A stretch of DNA of 64,000 nucleotides from Zygnema cylindricum (GCA_037447655.1 JBBHKE010002782.1:85851-149850), one strand, 5' to 3'. Shown: positions 32,193 through 43,640, counted from the stretch's first letter. A program made the numbers and translations. The notes: generated by a model not told the origin, from the sequence alone.

Positions 32193-35133
32193 TGTCAAGC
32201 TCATGTGCTTTTCACACATGCCTTTATATCACCAAGGATTTCCGGGCCCTTTTTTCCCTGTACGGTCCTCAGAGTACGGATGAGTGATTGCACCAAGCCG
32301 GACGAGATCCTTGTATTTTCTAAATTGAGCGGAACGCACTTTATTTGGCGCCAAACGGAGGCCGGATGACAAAGTTCTACCGTCTCAACAATTGCAATTT
32401 CGTTATAGGGAGCCATTTGCTGTTGTTTTGGAAACCTTGAGTTCTCTCTATACCTTGCTGCTATGCTGCCATGCTGCGCTAAGTCTTGTTGTTTTTAGAA
32501 TGCTTTAGTCCTCTTTATGCCTCAGCTGTGAGAGAGAGCTGTTCAGGACTTAAGCTATTTTTGGTTGAGTTCGGTTCAGTACTTACCGAAATTAGTGTGA
32601 TAGTGAAGTTGGGAGTTCACGGTTCATTCACACTTGGGACACGTGTCGTCACTTGGGAGAATGCGTGAGTATGTCCTCCGTGGACGTACGGAAATTCGGC
32701 AGGACCACTGGACTTCGTGAAGTCAATTCTACGGTGCCAAATCCTCTAATCGGACCGCTGACAACCGCCGCCAACAAATAGTGATGAGGCGTGACTAGAT
32801 CATTATCACTTTACGTTGTCTGAACTTCGGTGTAAATATTTGTGATAGAATGTTAGATGTATGGCTGGAATTCCTCCGTACAGCTTAGTGTAGTTTCGGT
32901 GTATAAAAGTAGGACTTAGTGAATTTGATTTTTAGGAACAAATGATATGAAAACTGTACACTCAGTTTTATGTAATTTCATTTCTACATATCTCACAGAT
33001 TTGTCAGCGGAATTAATTGAAATTTTGTGTTTGTGTTCCTTTTTATGTTATCTACATTGTGGCAAAGTTTCAGAACGTTTGAAGGATATTTCTGAAAGTT
33101 ATAGTCTGTCAAAGTTTCTGTTCAGCCATCGGTATTTGTGGAAGCTTCCTCTCTTGATTTGTTCTACGATGACTACAGCTGCATCTTCTTCATCTTCAGT
33201 ACCAGCACTTGTCTCAGGAGAACAAGTCTGACAGCGCAGCTAGAAACCTTGAGCACTCTACACTTGTTGCTGTGCTCCTATGCTGCTCTGATTTGACATC
33301 GCAGCTGCGCTGCTCTAATATCACAACTGCGCTCATAGATCATAGCAGTCATAGCAGTCGTAGCTGAGTTATAGCAGCTATAGCAGTCTGCGCAAGAAAG
33401 GTGTTTTGAATATGAGTCAGTTTGTGTGAAGATAAATTGACGGGGACATGATTTAGTGAGTATGTTACTCGAAAGGGAGTACACAGATTCGGTGCACTTC
33501 AGGCACACGTGTCGGTCCGTGAGAAAGTCAAGTTTGGTTGTTCTTGAAGAAAAGGTACAGTTACATTTGAGGACCAAAGTTACACGTGGAGGTTCATCTT
33601 CGGTGATGAAAGAATACGTGGAAAGCGGACGAAGTCCGCCGTCATTTTTGAAGAGAAGTATTGACTGTAGCGTCATTTCAGCGGACAAACTTTAATCGCG
33701 TACTATTTCATTTCTAGCGGCTGTCTGATTGGTGTAAATAATTATGTGCATTCGACGGTGGGATTTTGTTAATGAAGAAGTAGTGTACCAATTGACCATG
33801 CTAGTTGTAGTACGGTGTGATCAACTGTAGGCTCACTTGTATATATAGGACTTAGATTACTTTAGGAAAAGTAGGATTGTTGTGTAGAAAAAACTGCGAA
33901 GCAGTTTTTGGGTGTGTTTGAATTATAAGATCATCGTGATCTTTTGTCAGAACTTTGTGAAATTCTGCATGTGGTTTATTTGGTGTATATTTTATATTAT
34001 GGCAAATTTGCAGACCTAGGGTGTGTCAAGTTTGCTTGGGGCTTCATTGTGAAGTTGGTTGTTTGTGGGATTTTGTGAGAGTTTCCTCTTTGCACAATTG
34101 ATTATCATGGCAACTGCCGGTGCTTCTTCATCTTCTTCAGTGGCACCAGCTGCCTCAAATCAACATTTGCCACCAGCTCCTGTGGGGGGTACATTGTGGA
34201 TTGCCACGTAACTTTTCGGATTTGCATTTAGATTATGCTGGTAGCCGTCAGTAGAAATTTAGTTCAGTCTCAGCTGACTTATCGTCCATTTATTACGTAA
34301 GGTCAAAGTGTGGCAAGTTAGTGTCATTTTCAGGATTTTGTCTTATAATTGTGGACCGAATAAATACTTCAGGCCGCGGATCTAGCCGCAGTCCGGAGCA
34401 GAACTTTTTCCCCGAGTGTAGTACGGATTAATTTGTCTTGTGCCAGTTCAATTACACTTGCTTGCCGCTCATTGGTTAATAGCGTAGCATTGACTTTTGG
34501 ACTCGCAATTTGACAAACTTTGATGTATAAGGCACTTGAGGTCGAAGGAGACAGGTTGCTTTTCAGTACTGTCTTCGTGAAAACCCTCAGAAATTCTAAC
34601 AAACCTTCTTTTGGAGAATCTTTGTGTTGTTTCGACTCTATTGCCATCTTGGTTTTGGATCTGTCTTTTGTGGAAGTCACAGTACGGGCGGGTAGTTGGC
34701 ACTATCCTCGTTTTTGGGTGATTTTGGACTTTTTGCTGTTTGGAACCGAGAAGAGTCTGGTCGGTTCCGAGCTGCGGACACCGAAGGTTGCGGGAGTACA
34801 ATACCATTTTGACGATACTATTGGGAGAGGGTTCGCCTTTTCTCATTCTCATCGTTGATTTCTCGGGTATGTTGAGCTCGTTTCGCTACATTTCACATTT
34901 TCTATCACATTTTCTATCTTTTATTCTGTTTTCTGGGGCAAGGTGATATTGTTAAATCTCGAAAGCCAATCATATTTATTTATATATATATCTACGTGAT
35001 AGTGCATTTGTGTCTTCATCTAGAGTTCTCTTTGCTTTGGAGTTACGGTTCCAAAGTAAACTGAAACCTCTCCTCCGGATCAGGATAGTGGGTTTTGAGG
35101 GAACAAATGCTATAGACTTCCGTAGACAAAGCA
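32193..35133 (+). repeat. E2 block A, second copy (interrupted by X)
   Basis: Without the 1745-bp element X and its duplicated 5 bp, this copy is about 1190 bp, the same length as the first. It ends GACAAAGC/A and runs directly into block B (AAATTAGGATATC) instead of the internal region. Confidence 0.75.
32421..34165 (+). mobile_element. X: 1.75-kb solo-LTR-like insertion with a duplicated LTR-like structure
   Basis: It runs TGTTGTTTTGG ... TCAAATCAACA, flanked by TTTGC (32416-32420 and 34166-34170). Inside are two diverged units. Each has GAAACCTTGAG near its start, a TATA box followed by GGACTTAG (TATAAAAG at 32902, TATATATA at 33840), and an ATG opening a Ser/Ala-rich peptide: MTTAASSSSSVPALVS from 33169 and MATAGASSSSSVAPAAS from 34107. 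The second peptide is open to the end of X, like the in-LTR gag start of family A. X is therefore probably a solo LTR from a copia-like element whose LTR carries a duplicated promoter-leader module. Confidence 0.65.
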
Positions 35134-35422
35134 AATTAGGATATCAGCCCTATAACTGAGACCCTAATCCCTTCCCCCACCTAAAGGGGGGGGAGGAAGG
35201 AGGAGAGGATAACTTTTTCCTTCCCCTTTGCCCTCATCCCTATTCCATGCTCATGCCTCTCTCCTATTTTTTTGCATGCATTTCCATGGGAGGGATGCGG
35301 GCAGGAGTGGGCATGATCATTATTTTGGGAAGCCCTCGCATTTGGGGATTATTTGCATGACTCCAATGCCGACGACTCTGGGCTGTGGGCCCTTCCCCCA
35401 CGTTAATCAGGCACGCTCGACA
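35134..35422 (+). repeat. E2 block B, terminal copy
   Basis: 289 bp, AATTAGGATATCAGCCC ... GCACGCTCGACA, ending exactly at the TGTG target duplication (35423-35426). Confidence 0.75.
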
Positions 35423-35426
35423 TGTG

Positions 35427-36243
35427 ACTACTACTTTTCCTAGCTTGCTTATAACCTGTCTACCCCCCTAAAGGGTTACTTTAAAACCTTTGCTATCAAC
35501 TAGAGACGTAGAAAAAAGATTCTTTTTTAAAGTCTGGAACATAGAAGACATTGTGTAAAGTTATTTCAACCGACTTGCCTCCTATATCTACCAGCAATGA
35601 AACATCACCCTGAGCATAAGTCTGGTCACTCATGCCACAGACATAGTATATATTATTTGCAGGTGTATTCTAGAGAGTAGTAAAAAAGGCTTTGTTCCAA
35701 CACATGTGAGCCGAAGTTTCGTGTCCATGATCCACCCGGCGTCCTTTGACCCTTCCATCGCCGCGGCCATGGCAAATAACTCCGATGTATCGTTCTCATC
35801 GAGACAAGAGGACTCATCTTCCTAAGTTACAGATGAAAAAAACAGTGAGTTGTTTTGTAAACGATTACCAGAAAAGCCCTGATTAAACTGACTTTGCTGC
35901 CACCCTGGCCTATATAAACCAGTTTCATTTGCATTTTTGAGCTTATGACATTACTGATATCCATGACCTTTCTCTGAACTGTAAAAGCATGTAGTAAAAG
36001 ACTGCCTATTTTGCCCTTGATTAAACTGATTAAATTGTCTTGGATTCCAAGGACCCTGATTTTTGAGCTGATTAAAATAATTCTTTGACTGTTTAAACTG
36101 TCCCATTGTGTCAAAATCTGTGTTAAACGCTTCTACTTGCTTTTCTCAATTTAGCATTTTTGAGGTAGACACTTATTCCAAAATTATATTGATAGCTACC
36201 TGAAGTGTCAAGCTAAACTTATCATGCCTTTTCAATTCGGCAG
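35427..36243 (-). pseudogene. A1 gag-protease part, separated from its pol by E2
   Basis: Matches 39902-40729 of A2. On the minus strand it runs from the gag zinc-knuckle region to the protease (GGWIMDT, frameshifted) and stops at the E2 insertion point. The knuckle has the same TAA before its last Cys (near 35945) as A2. At 36243 it joins the shared LTR directly, so the gag N-terminus, PBS and LTR end of A1 are deleted. Confidence 0.75.
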
Positions 36244-36244
36244 A

Positions 36245-37026
36245 TGCATCAAAATTACATCACAATTTAACCAGTAAACCATAAGATATGACATCTGCAA
36301 GTTTCACAAAAACTGCATTCAGATTTGCATTATCTCAAAACTGGTTACCAAAATATTTCTAAGTCCTAAACTTGTATACACTGAGTGTCTATCTACTGAT
36401 CCTTTTGACCAATCAGATTGTAGTATCTGAAAAGTCATACTGTACTATAGTACGACAGAGTACCTAATGTACTTCCAAAGAATCCTGTTTCCCACTTACC
36501 TAATTTAAGCATTGTCACATTAAATTTAAATTCACTAAACTCCAGAAACCGTTTGTTCAGGTTTTCTTCATTTGGCGCGGTACAAACAATGTTGCTGCTT
36601 AGTTAGCAGTAGTTAAACAAGTCCAACCGGCTGTGGTTAATCTTGTACGAATATTTGGAGTGCTTACGGAGTACTTCGTCATCTGTGGTCCACACTCAAA
36701 TCGCAACCATTAGTTTAGTTCAAATCGACGTCCTGTATATATTCTTCACGCTTGTTTTCCTAGATGTCCGGTATTCTTTTTTGTCTGTCCGATGCGCCGG
36801 TTTAACTTCTTCCGATGTGTTACATGTGTCAGATTTATTCCGCCTTTTCTGTATTGTCCCTCATACTGACGCGTGTCTATCATACCGTACACTACACTCA
36901 AGAGTTACTCATCCACTGTCACACTATACAAGGTATGTATTATAACTTCAAATACCCAAAAATATTCTAAGTTATAAACCTCCCCTCACAACCTTATCTA
37001 CGGAGGATAAAGCTTTGAAACCAACA
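36245..37026 (-). repeat. Family-A LTR shared by A2 and A1
   Basis: 782 bp. On the minus strand it starts TGTTGGTTTCAAAGC after CTTTAGGGGAG. It is at once the 3' LTR of A2 and the truncated 5' LTR of A1. It lacks about 185 bp at its end compared with 8349-9311. Confidence 0.7.
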
Positions 37027-37049
37027 CTCCCCTAAAGGTTTAGACTCAG

Positions 37050-38519
37050 CTATTCACTCATACCAATAGCTTGTCTATAGAACTCTAATTTGGGTGCAAG
37101 TAGAGCTTTAGTAAGCATGTCTGCAACCATGTGTTCATCAGGCAAATAAGACAATTTTATGACTCTAGCAAGCACCTTCTCTCTGACAAAATGAAGTCTG
37201 ACATTCATGTGCTTACTCTTGAAGTTGTGGCTAGGATTAGAGGCGATTGCAATTGCTGTGTGGTTGTCACACCAGATCACCTGAGGACCAGTTTGGCTAT
37301 ATCCCAATTCCTGCAAAAGTGCCTTCAACCATAGGAGTTCCTTGAGGGCAGAGCTTGCTGCCATATATTTCGATTCCATTGTTGACTGAGCTGTGACCTT
37401 TTGAAGTTTGCTGCTCCAGCAACAAGTTCCATTTCCAATCTGCAAAACAAAACCTGTAGTAGATTTTCTGCTGGGCATGTCACCATAGCTACCATCGCTC
37501 CAAGTTTGCAGTTTTACTTCTCCTCCTCCAAAAACAAGCTTGAGATTTCGAGTTCCTCCGAGGTATCTCAGAACTCTCTTTGCAGCCTCCCAGTTTGCCT
37601 TTTTCGGATTCTGCAGACTTCTACTTAAAGAGCCAACAGCAGCTGCAATGTCAGGCCTCGTGCAATTCATAAAATATATGAGGCTACCGACTACCTTTCT
37701 ATATAGTTTTGATGCCATAAAGTCCTCCTCCCCTAACTCTAGGCTCTCACTGACTAGAATTCTTGAATCAGAGTCACTTCCCTCTATTTTCTGCCGGAAT
37801 TCCATAGGAGTTACACACCCTTTTACTTCCTTCATTTCAAATTTTTCAAGCATGGAACCTATGGCTTCTTTTTGAGTTAACATTATCTGTCTCTTATTTA
37901 TATCTCTCTCTACTTGTATCCCTAATATATATTTGGCTTCACCAAGATCCTTCATCTCAAATCTGGAGTTTAAGGCTCTCTTAATACGATTTATTTCATC
38001 CATAGATTTGCTGATTAGCAGCAGATCATCTACATATACAACAATATAGAGTATTCCATCATTTCCTTGTAGAACATACACAAAGTGATTTGAACTTAGT
38101 CTTTTAAAGCCTAGTCCAGTTAGGAACTCATCCAACTTCAAGTTCCATTGTCTAGGGGCTTATTTCAGCCCATACAAGGATTTCAGCAGTTTACAGACTA
38201 GTCTTTCCTGTCCTGTCTCTTCGTACATTTCTGGTTGCTTCATATAGATAGTTTCTTAAAGCTCTCCAAGAAGAAAAGCAGTCTTAACATCCATTTGATG
38301 AACTTCCATATTTTCAATTGCAGCTAGACTTAACAGAATTCTGACAGTTGGAAACCTTACCACCGGAGAGAAGGTTTCCTCAAAATCAATTCCCTCCTTC
38401 TGATTGTAACCCTTTGCCACAAGTCTGGCTTTGTATCTCTCGATTGTTCCATCCGGATTTAACTTAACTTTGAACACCCATTTGCAGCCAATAGCTTTCC
38501 GGTCCGGAGGAAGATCAAC
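37050..38519 (-). pseudogene. A2 reverse transcriptase and RNase H (copia)
   Basis: 37050-38141 is open for 363 codons: YIVVYVDDLLLISKS (catalytic YVDD intact), YRKVVGSLIYFMNCTRPDIAAAVG, TWSDGSYGDMPS, KVTAQSTMESKYMA and CDNHTAIAIASNPSHNF. The Glu of TMEAEYMA is Lys here. Upstream, 38256-38477 holds [24 protein letters not shown] stops near 38161 and 38255 match those of A1. Confidence 0.8.
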
Positions 38520-40250
38520 TTACTCCCACGTTTGAGCCTCCATTATCGATTTTATCTCGTCATTTGCTGCCTCAATCCAGTGAGTTCTTTCGGTTGATGA
38601 GAAGGCCTCTCGGATGGTCAGAGGTTCTCCTGAAGTTGAAGAAAATGCAAAATGGGAACCTGATTGCAGACGGCTGCTAGATCCCCTTCCCCCCGGAAAT
38701 TCTGAGGCGGAGATCGATGGCTGTCGTGCATTTTTTGTCTGTCTTGTAACCTGCCTTTGCTGCTCCTGGAGCCTCTCAGCCTGCTCATGCTGAGGTTGTA
38801 CATGATCTTGCTGATCGGAAGAAACTTGCTCTGCAATAGGTTGCTGAACCACGGGAAAGTAAGTCGTTTTGAGAGTATCAAAAATGACATATTCCTGAGA
38901 TTTCATTTCAGCCTGTTTGTCAGTCATTGTAAATAGATCTGCTAAATCTCCTTCATTTTTTACAATAACATTTCTGGACACCACAATCTTGTTCTTTTCT
39001 AGAACATATACCCTATATCCTTTTGAATAATCATCATACCCCATGAGGATTCGCGGTAACCCTTTTGGCTCCATTTTCCACGTAGACCGAGAAGTATTTA
39101 AGATAAAGCATTTACTCCCAAACACTTTAAAATGACCGACCTGGGGTTTTCTTCTTGTCCATAGTTCAAAAGGTGTTGTGCTAACCGATCTGGACCCAAG
39201 TCTATTTTTGATATACACTGCACAATTTAGGGCCCCAGCCCAGAATTTCATATCTATACTTTTATCAGCAAGCATAGATCTAGCACACTTTGTAACTGTT
39301 ATATTTAACCTCTCTGAAACACCATTTTGTTGAGGTGTGTAAGGAACAGTTAGCTGACGACTGATGCCTTCATCCAAAAGAAACTTTTTAAATTCATTTG
39401 ACATATACTCGCCTCCATTATCCGATTTGAGTTCCAAAATTGAACTACCATGGAGCTTTTCCGCCCAAGCTTTGTAGTGTTGAAAGTGTGAAAAAACCTC
39501 ACTTTTTTCTTTCATGAAATACATTTTAGTATATCTGGAAAAATCATCAGTAAAAGTCACCATGAAGCGGACCCCCCTAGCAGATAGTATTTGAGCCGGG
39601 CCCAACACATGTGAATTAACGAGCTGTAAGACCTTCGTTGATCTGTGCTCCGATTCTTGTGGAAAAGGCAGCTTGTGAATCTTCCTCAAAGAGCAGCCAT
39701 CACATGTTTTAACTGGCTGAACTGATAAAGTAACACCCTCTATTTTGCCAGATTTCACCATTTTGTTCAAGCTGTCATAATTAACATGTCCTAGCCTATT
39801 ATGCCATAACTCATTCTCAGACATTACACTTGAGTAGATAACACCATTTTCTTTTGAATCTGCCATATCCCTACGATACATTTTGCTTTTATTTCTAGTT
39901 GCTGTGACTGCTACTTTTCCTAGCTTGCTTAGAACCTGTCTACCCCCCTTAAGGGTTACTTCAAAACCTTTGCTTTCAACTAGAGACGTAGAAAACAAAT
40001 TCTTTTTGAAGTCTGGAACATACAGGACATTGTGTAAAGTTCTTTCAACCGACTTGCCTCCAATATCTACAAGCAATGAAACATCACCCTGAGCAGAAGT
40101 CTGGACACTCATGCCACAGACATAGTATATATTCTTTGCAGGTGTATTCTGGAGAGTAGTAAAAAAGGCTTTGTTCCAACACATGTGAGCCGAAGCTCTC
40201 GTGTCCATGATCCACCCGGCGTCCTTTGACCCTTCCATCGCCGCCGCCAT
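38520..40250 (-). pseudogene. A2 protease, pre-integrase finger and integrase
   Basis: Open for 576 codons. The protease site reads DTR (WIMDTRASAHMC) instead of DTG. The pre-integrase finger ELWHNRLGHVNYDSL ... CDGCS follows. In the integrase the first Asp is lost (LVNSHVLGP); the second (LKSDNGGEYMSNEF) and the Glu (PQQNGVSERLN) remain. A Gln-rich linker leads to RT. The long open frame with three active-site changes suggests point decay without many stops. Confidence 0.8.
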
Positions 40251-40430
40251 GGCAAATAACTCCGATGTATCGTTCTCATCGAGACCAGAGGACTCATCTT
40301 CCTGAGTTACAGATGAAGAAAACAGTGAGTTGTTTTGTAAACGATTACCAGAAAAGCCCTGATTAAACTGACTTTGCTGCCACCCTGGCCTATATAAACC
40401 AGTTTCATTTGCCTTTTTGAGCTTATGACA

Positions 40431-41242
40431 TTACTGATATCCATGACCTTTCTCTGAACAGTAAAAACATGTAGTAAAAGACTGCCTATTTTGCCCTTGA
40501 TTAAACTGATTTAATTGTCTTGGATTCCAAGGACCCTGATTTCTGAGCTGATTAAAATAATTCTTTGACTGTTTAAACTGTCCCATTGTGTCAAAATCTG
40601 TGTTAAACGCTTCTACTTGCTTTTCTCCATTTAGCATTTTTGAGGTAGACACTTATTCCAAAATTATATTGATAGCTACCTGAAGTGTCAAGCTAGACTT
40701 ATCATGCCTTTTCAATTCGGCAGATGCATCTTTCATACTGTTAGGAAGACCTCTAATGATTAAAGCAGCCTGCTGAAACTCTGGGAAAGAGCCACCAACA
40801 CACGCATGAGAATCAATAAGAGTTCAAAAGTTGTCAGTATATTCCGCCATCGTTCCTTCGAGTATTTGTAATCCCAAATTTTTCTTGCCAACAAAAGCTC
40901 ATCCTGAACATTCGCCTTCTCATAAGAAGATTTGAGGGAAGTCCAAATATGAATCGCTTTCTTCATTTTGATACAAGACATAACCATGTTCTTCGAAAGG
41001 CAAAGCTTCAGAGCATTCCGAGCTGACGAATTTTTCTTCGCCCATGATGGATCAGCTTCATCAAGAGATCCATCTATCACTTCCACCAAACCTTCAGTTT
41101 CAGAATATGACTCAACCATATCCGCCCAGTAAGCATACTTCGGCCCATTAAAGACTGGTATTCTTGGAGATAGGCCCATGACTTCTTGTTCTATGACTAG
41201 CAGTACAGGTGGAGCTGCAGCAGTAGTGGTAGAATTAGACAT
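40431..41242 (-). pseudogene. A2 gag (copia) with LTR-encoded N-terminus
   Basis: The start ATG (41240-41242) lies inside the LTR remnant. The chain MSNSTTTAAAPPVLLVIEQ crosses the LTR end (41184) and the PBS and continues as MGLSPRIPVFNGPKYAYWADM. A frameshift near 40860 breaks it. 40431-40652 holds the CCHC knuckle CFYCSEKGHGYQ with TAA directly before the last Cys. The same TAA is found in the A1 copy. Confidence 0.75.
41169..41183 (-). other. Family-A primer-binding site (degenerate)
   Basis: AGTCATGGGCCTATC on the minus strand aligns with GGTTATGGGCCCACC of families B, C and D and lies directly after the LTR end. Five of 15 bases differ, so priming by the initiator tRNA is uncertain. 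Confidence 0.5.
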
Positions 41243-41397
41243 AACTTACACAAAAGTTAACCAAGAAACTAATCAAACACTGATGTTTCACTCACTATAA
41301 AACCTGATCCACAAGTACAAATTACACAAAATTCAGCATAGAATATTACCAGCATACACACTGTCAATTCCCAAAATTACAGCACAATTGAACGTTT
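41184..41397 (-). repeat. A2 5' LTR remnant
   Basis: Only the last about 214 bp of the family-A LTR, starting AAACGTTCAATTGTG on the minus strand at the GAGGTC duplication. The normal TGTTGG start and about 750 bp are absent. Confidence 0.65.
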
Positions 41398-41403
41398 GAG
41401 GTC

Positions 41404-42570
41404 CTTGGGGAAGGGTTGGTGGCGGAGAAGGGGACGACTGGAGGCTCTGGGGAGAAGGTGTCTGTCTCTGGAAAGGTGTGTGTCTCCTTGGTCGCGTTCT
41501 AGAGGTCTCGGGAGGAGGAGTCTTGGAGCTGGAGGATGGGGAACGTCGGTGAGGAGGTGAGTAAGCGGAGACGTGCTTGTAAGGTAAAACAAGAGGCTCC
41601 GGAGACCCTCGGACTGCTGCAGTGAGAGAAACGGATAGTGAAGGGCAGTCTCAGGGCTTTGTAGTAGGACCTGGGGAGGGAGAGGAATGAGGAGGAGGAG
41701 AAGATGGGAGATCTGGAGATGCTCTTAGAGGTGAAGGGGGAGTTGTCGGCCTCAAGGGAATGTGAATTCTCTTGTCCGGTCGTAACTCCACCAAAGCCTC
41801 CACTGCCAAAGACAACTCCACCGAGACAAAGGTTGTCTCTTTCTGGGGAACCGCAGTAGACTCAGTAGGTAAATCTATACCCAAACCCCTCCTGTTAGGT
41901 CCTGTTGTTCCCCTCCCTTCGCGCTGAAGAGGAGGCTCTTGGCTGGGCCCGGAAGAAGGAACGTCGGGCTGTGTTCTTGCAAGAGGAGAAGTTCCCAGAG
42001 CATGTGCTTTGGCATGAGGCTCGGTCTTCGGTGTAAGAGGGGTTTGCCCGCTTAGAAACCCACTAGTCCTACGTCGAGCTTCCCGAATAAGCATCAATTC
42101 CTGTTCCCATACCTTTCTCCTTTCTATCTCCAAGGCCTCCCAATCTACGGTGGCAGGTCCGTCCCAGGCGGTAGCGTGTTCTTGCGATTTTAGAACCTCC
42201 ACTAGTTCCTTGGCCTTTTCGACCACTTTGGTGAGATCCGCCATCCCCATCTCTAGAATTTCCGGATCATTGGGTCTGGTCCGCCACCTTCCCTCGGATA
42301 AATCTTCTGGTCCCGTACTCGGAACCTCTGGATTAGTTTATTCGGATCGCCAGAACCCTCTGGCAGGGCGGTCACGAGGTGGGGTAGGAGAAGTTCTCTT
42401 GGTTGATGGTGACAGTGGAGTAGGGGATGTCTCCTCCTTAGGAAGAGGTGCAAATCTCCCTTTGCTCTCCCAGTGGTCAAACCGCTTTCCTCTCAATGGA
42501 TCTCGAGCCTCCCTCTCGCTTACCCCTTCTCCTCGACGTGGCCGCAAAGAGGTGCGCCCTCGGGGAGGTC
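41404..42570 (-). pseudogene. E1 N-terminal ORF region, second part
   Basis: Main open part 41651-42250: a probable coiled coil (VEKAKELVEVLKSQ, DWEALEIERRKVWEQELMLIREARRR) followed by Pro/Ser/Thr-rich sequence. It matches E2 14496-14778 and extends it. Frames shift at 42253-42570 (Arg/Pro-rich, RPRRGEG). No known domain. It is interrupted at 42570 by the solo LTR. Confidence 0.5.
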
Positions 42571-43640
42571 TGAAACTCTGAGACCTCCATAAGTCCTCAA
42601 AGTGACTAGCTTCTAAGAAGCCTCTAAGATAACTCTGACCACTTTGTGTTTCAGCAAGAACAATTGCCACCCTGGCAGACAAAAACTTTGACCATCTTCA
42701 CCCTTGTGAAGGCAAGACTCCCCTGAGTCGATAGCAAAAAGAATCTCTGAATTTGCTCCCCTGAGCAGTAAGTCATGGAGGGTCAAAGTTGACCTTTAGT
42801 ACAGAAGCTCTCTGCGAGAGAGGGTCCTATCTCCTAATTTCTCTAAGTCCTATCTCTCTCACAGACTCTATCTGCTGATGTACTGAGCAAATCATATTCC
42901 ACTTTCGTACACAAAAGTACAGCTGCCGGTGTACTTTTTGTACGGACATTGTATGACTTGGCCTAAATGTCGACACGTGGTATATCCGGATTGCTCCCTT
43001 AATCCTCGGAGATGCCGCGATCGAATGTTATTCTGCCACGTGTCATTCGATGTGGGGATGACCACAAACCGCCGAAATCCTCTTCCGCGATCTCGGCGTT
43101 CATTCCGGCCGTCGGATTAAATTCACATTTAATCGTAGCTGTAAAAAATACCCGCGCGGTATTCGTTTCGCTAAAGAAACAAATGTGCGGTATTCGTTTC
43201 TTTATCCGTACCACAATTCGTACTTTTACATTACTGAATCTATGTATCTCGTAAATTGTTTCAGTTAAAGGAATTAGCCTACTTGGTAATGTATCATTTA
43301 ATATCAAACCCAATAGTACGTAAAACTAAGTCTTAACTTAAAAGGCAAGGCTACCGGCTACCGGCTGATTACCGTCCGGCAGGTACCAGGATCAAATCCT
43401 GGGTGCAACACAGATCCTTTTAGTAAATAAACCTCTAACGGTAAATAAACTAATATATATATTTCCCGTAAACCCCTAGATAGCCTAGGTAGCCATGGCT
43501 CTAGCTTCCTCTCCAATTTATCAGTGACTGCGACAAGTTTGAGAAGTTGGAGAGAGAAGTTAGAGGTAGATTGCCTCGATTTTTTTCTATATTTCTATTT
43601 AGACCTAGAAAATACTTTAAACGAACCATTAATTTCTACA
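42571..43640 (-). mobile_element. Family-B solo LTR in E1
   Basis: 1070 bp, TGTAGAAATTAATGG ... CTCAGAGTTTCA on the minus strand, flanked by AGGTC (42566-42570 and 43641-43645). No internal copia sequence is present, so it arose by LTR-LTR recombination. It carries the tRNA-like module at 43331-43412 and retains the in-LTR gag start ATGGAGGTCTCAGAG. Confidence 0.85.

Larger units (their letters stand above)
12192..35422 (+). mobile_element. E2: second methyltransferase-encoding gypsy-like element, inside A1
   Basis: It starts TGTCAAG (12192), ends CTCGACA (35422), and is flanked by TGTG (12188-12191 and 35423-35426). Order: block A (12192-13375), N-terminal ORFs, a 10-kb copia insertion with deletion (14779-24725), gag, protease, methyltransferase, RT, RNase H, integrase, PHD-like finger, polypurine tract, block B (31907-32190), block A (32193-35133, with X inserted), block B (35134-35422). 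It lacks about 1.15 kb present in E1 (between E1 positions of roughly 41945 and 7740) at the copia insertion site. Confidence 0.85.
8349..41397 (-). mobile_element. Tandem copia family-A insertion (elements A2 and A1) inside E1
   Basis: The 33-kb block is flanked by GAGGTC (8343-8348 and 41398-41403). On the minus strand it reads: truncated 5' LTR (41184-41397), A2 gag-pol (41242-37050), shared LTR (36245-37026), A1 gag-protease part (35427-36243), the E2 insertion, A1 pol (12187-9335), 3' LTR (9311-8349). The A elements proper are about 6 kb each. The 5' LTR lacks about 750 bp of its start although the flanking duplication is intact. Confidence 0.7.

Noticed and set aside
12192-35422. Element E as a DIRS/Ngaro (tyrosine recombinase) retrotransposon, because of its split repeats
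   Set aside because: Integrase shows the HHCC finger and the TDQGSE and DHPQADG blocks of DDE type, and 4-bp target duplications are present.
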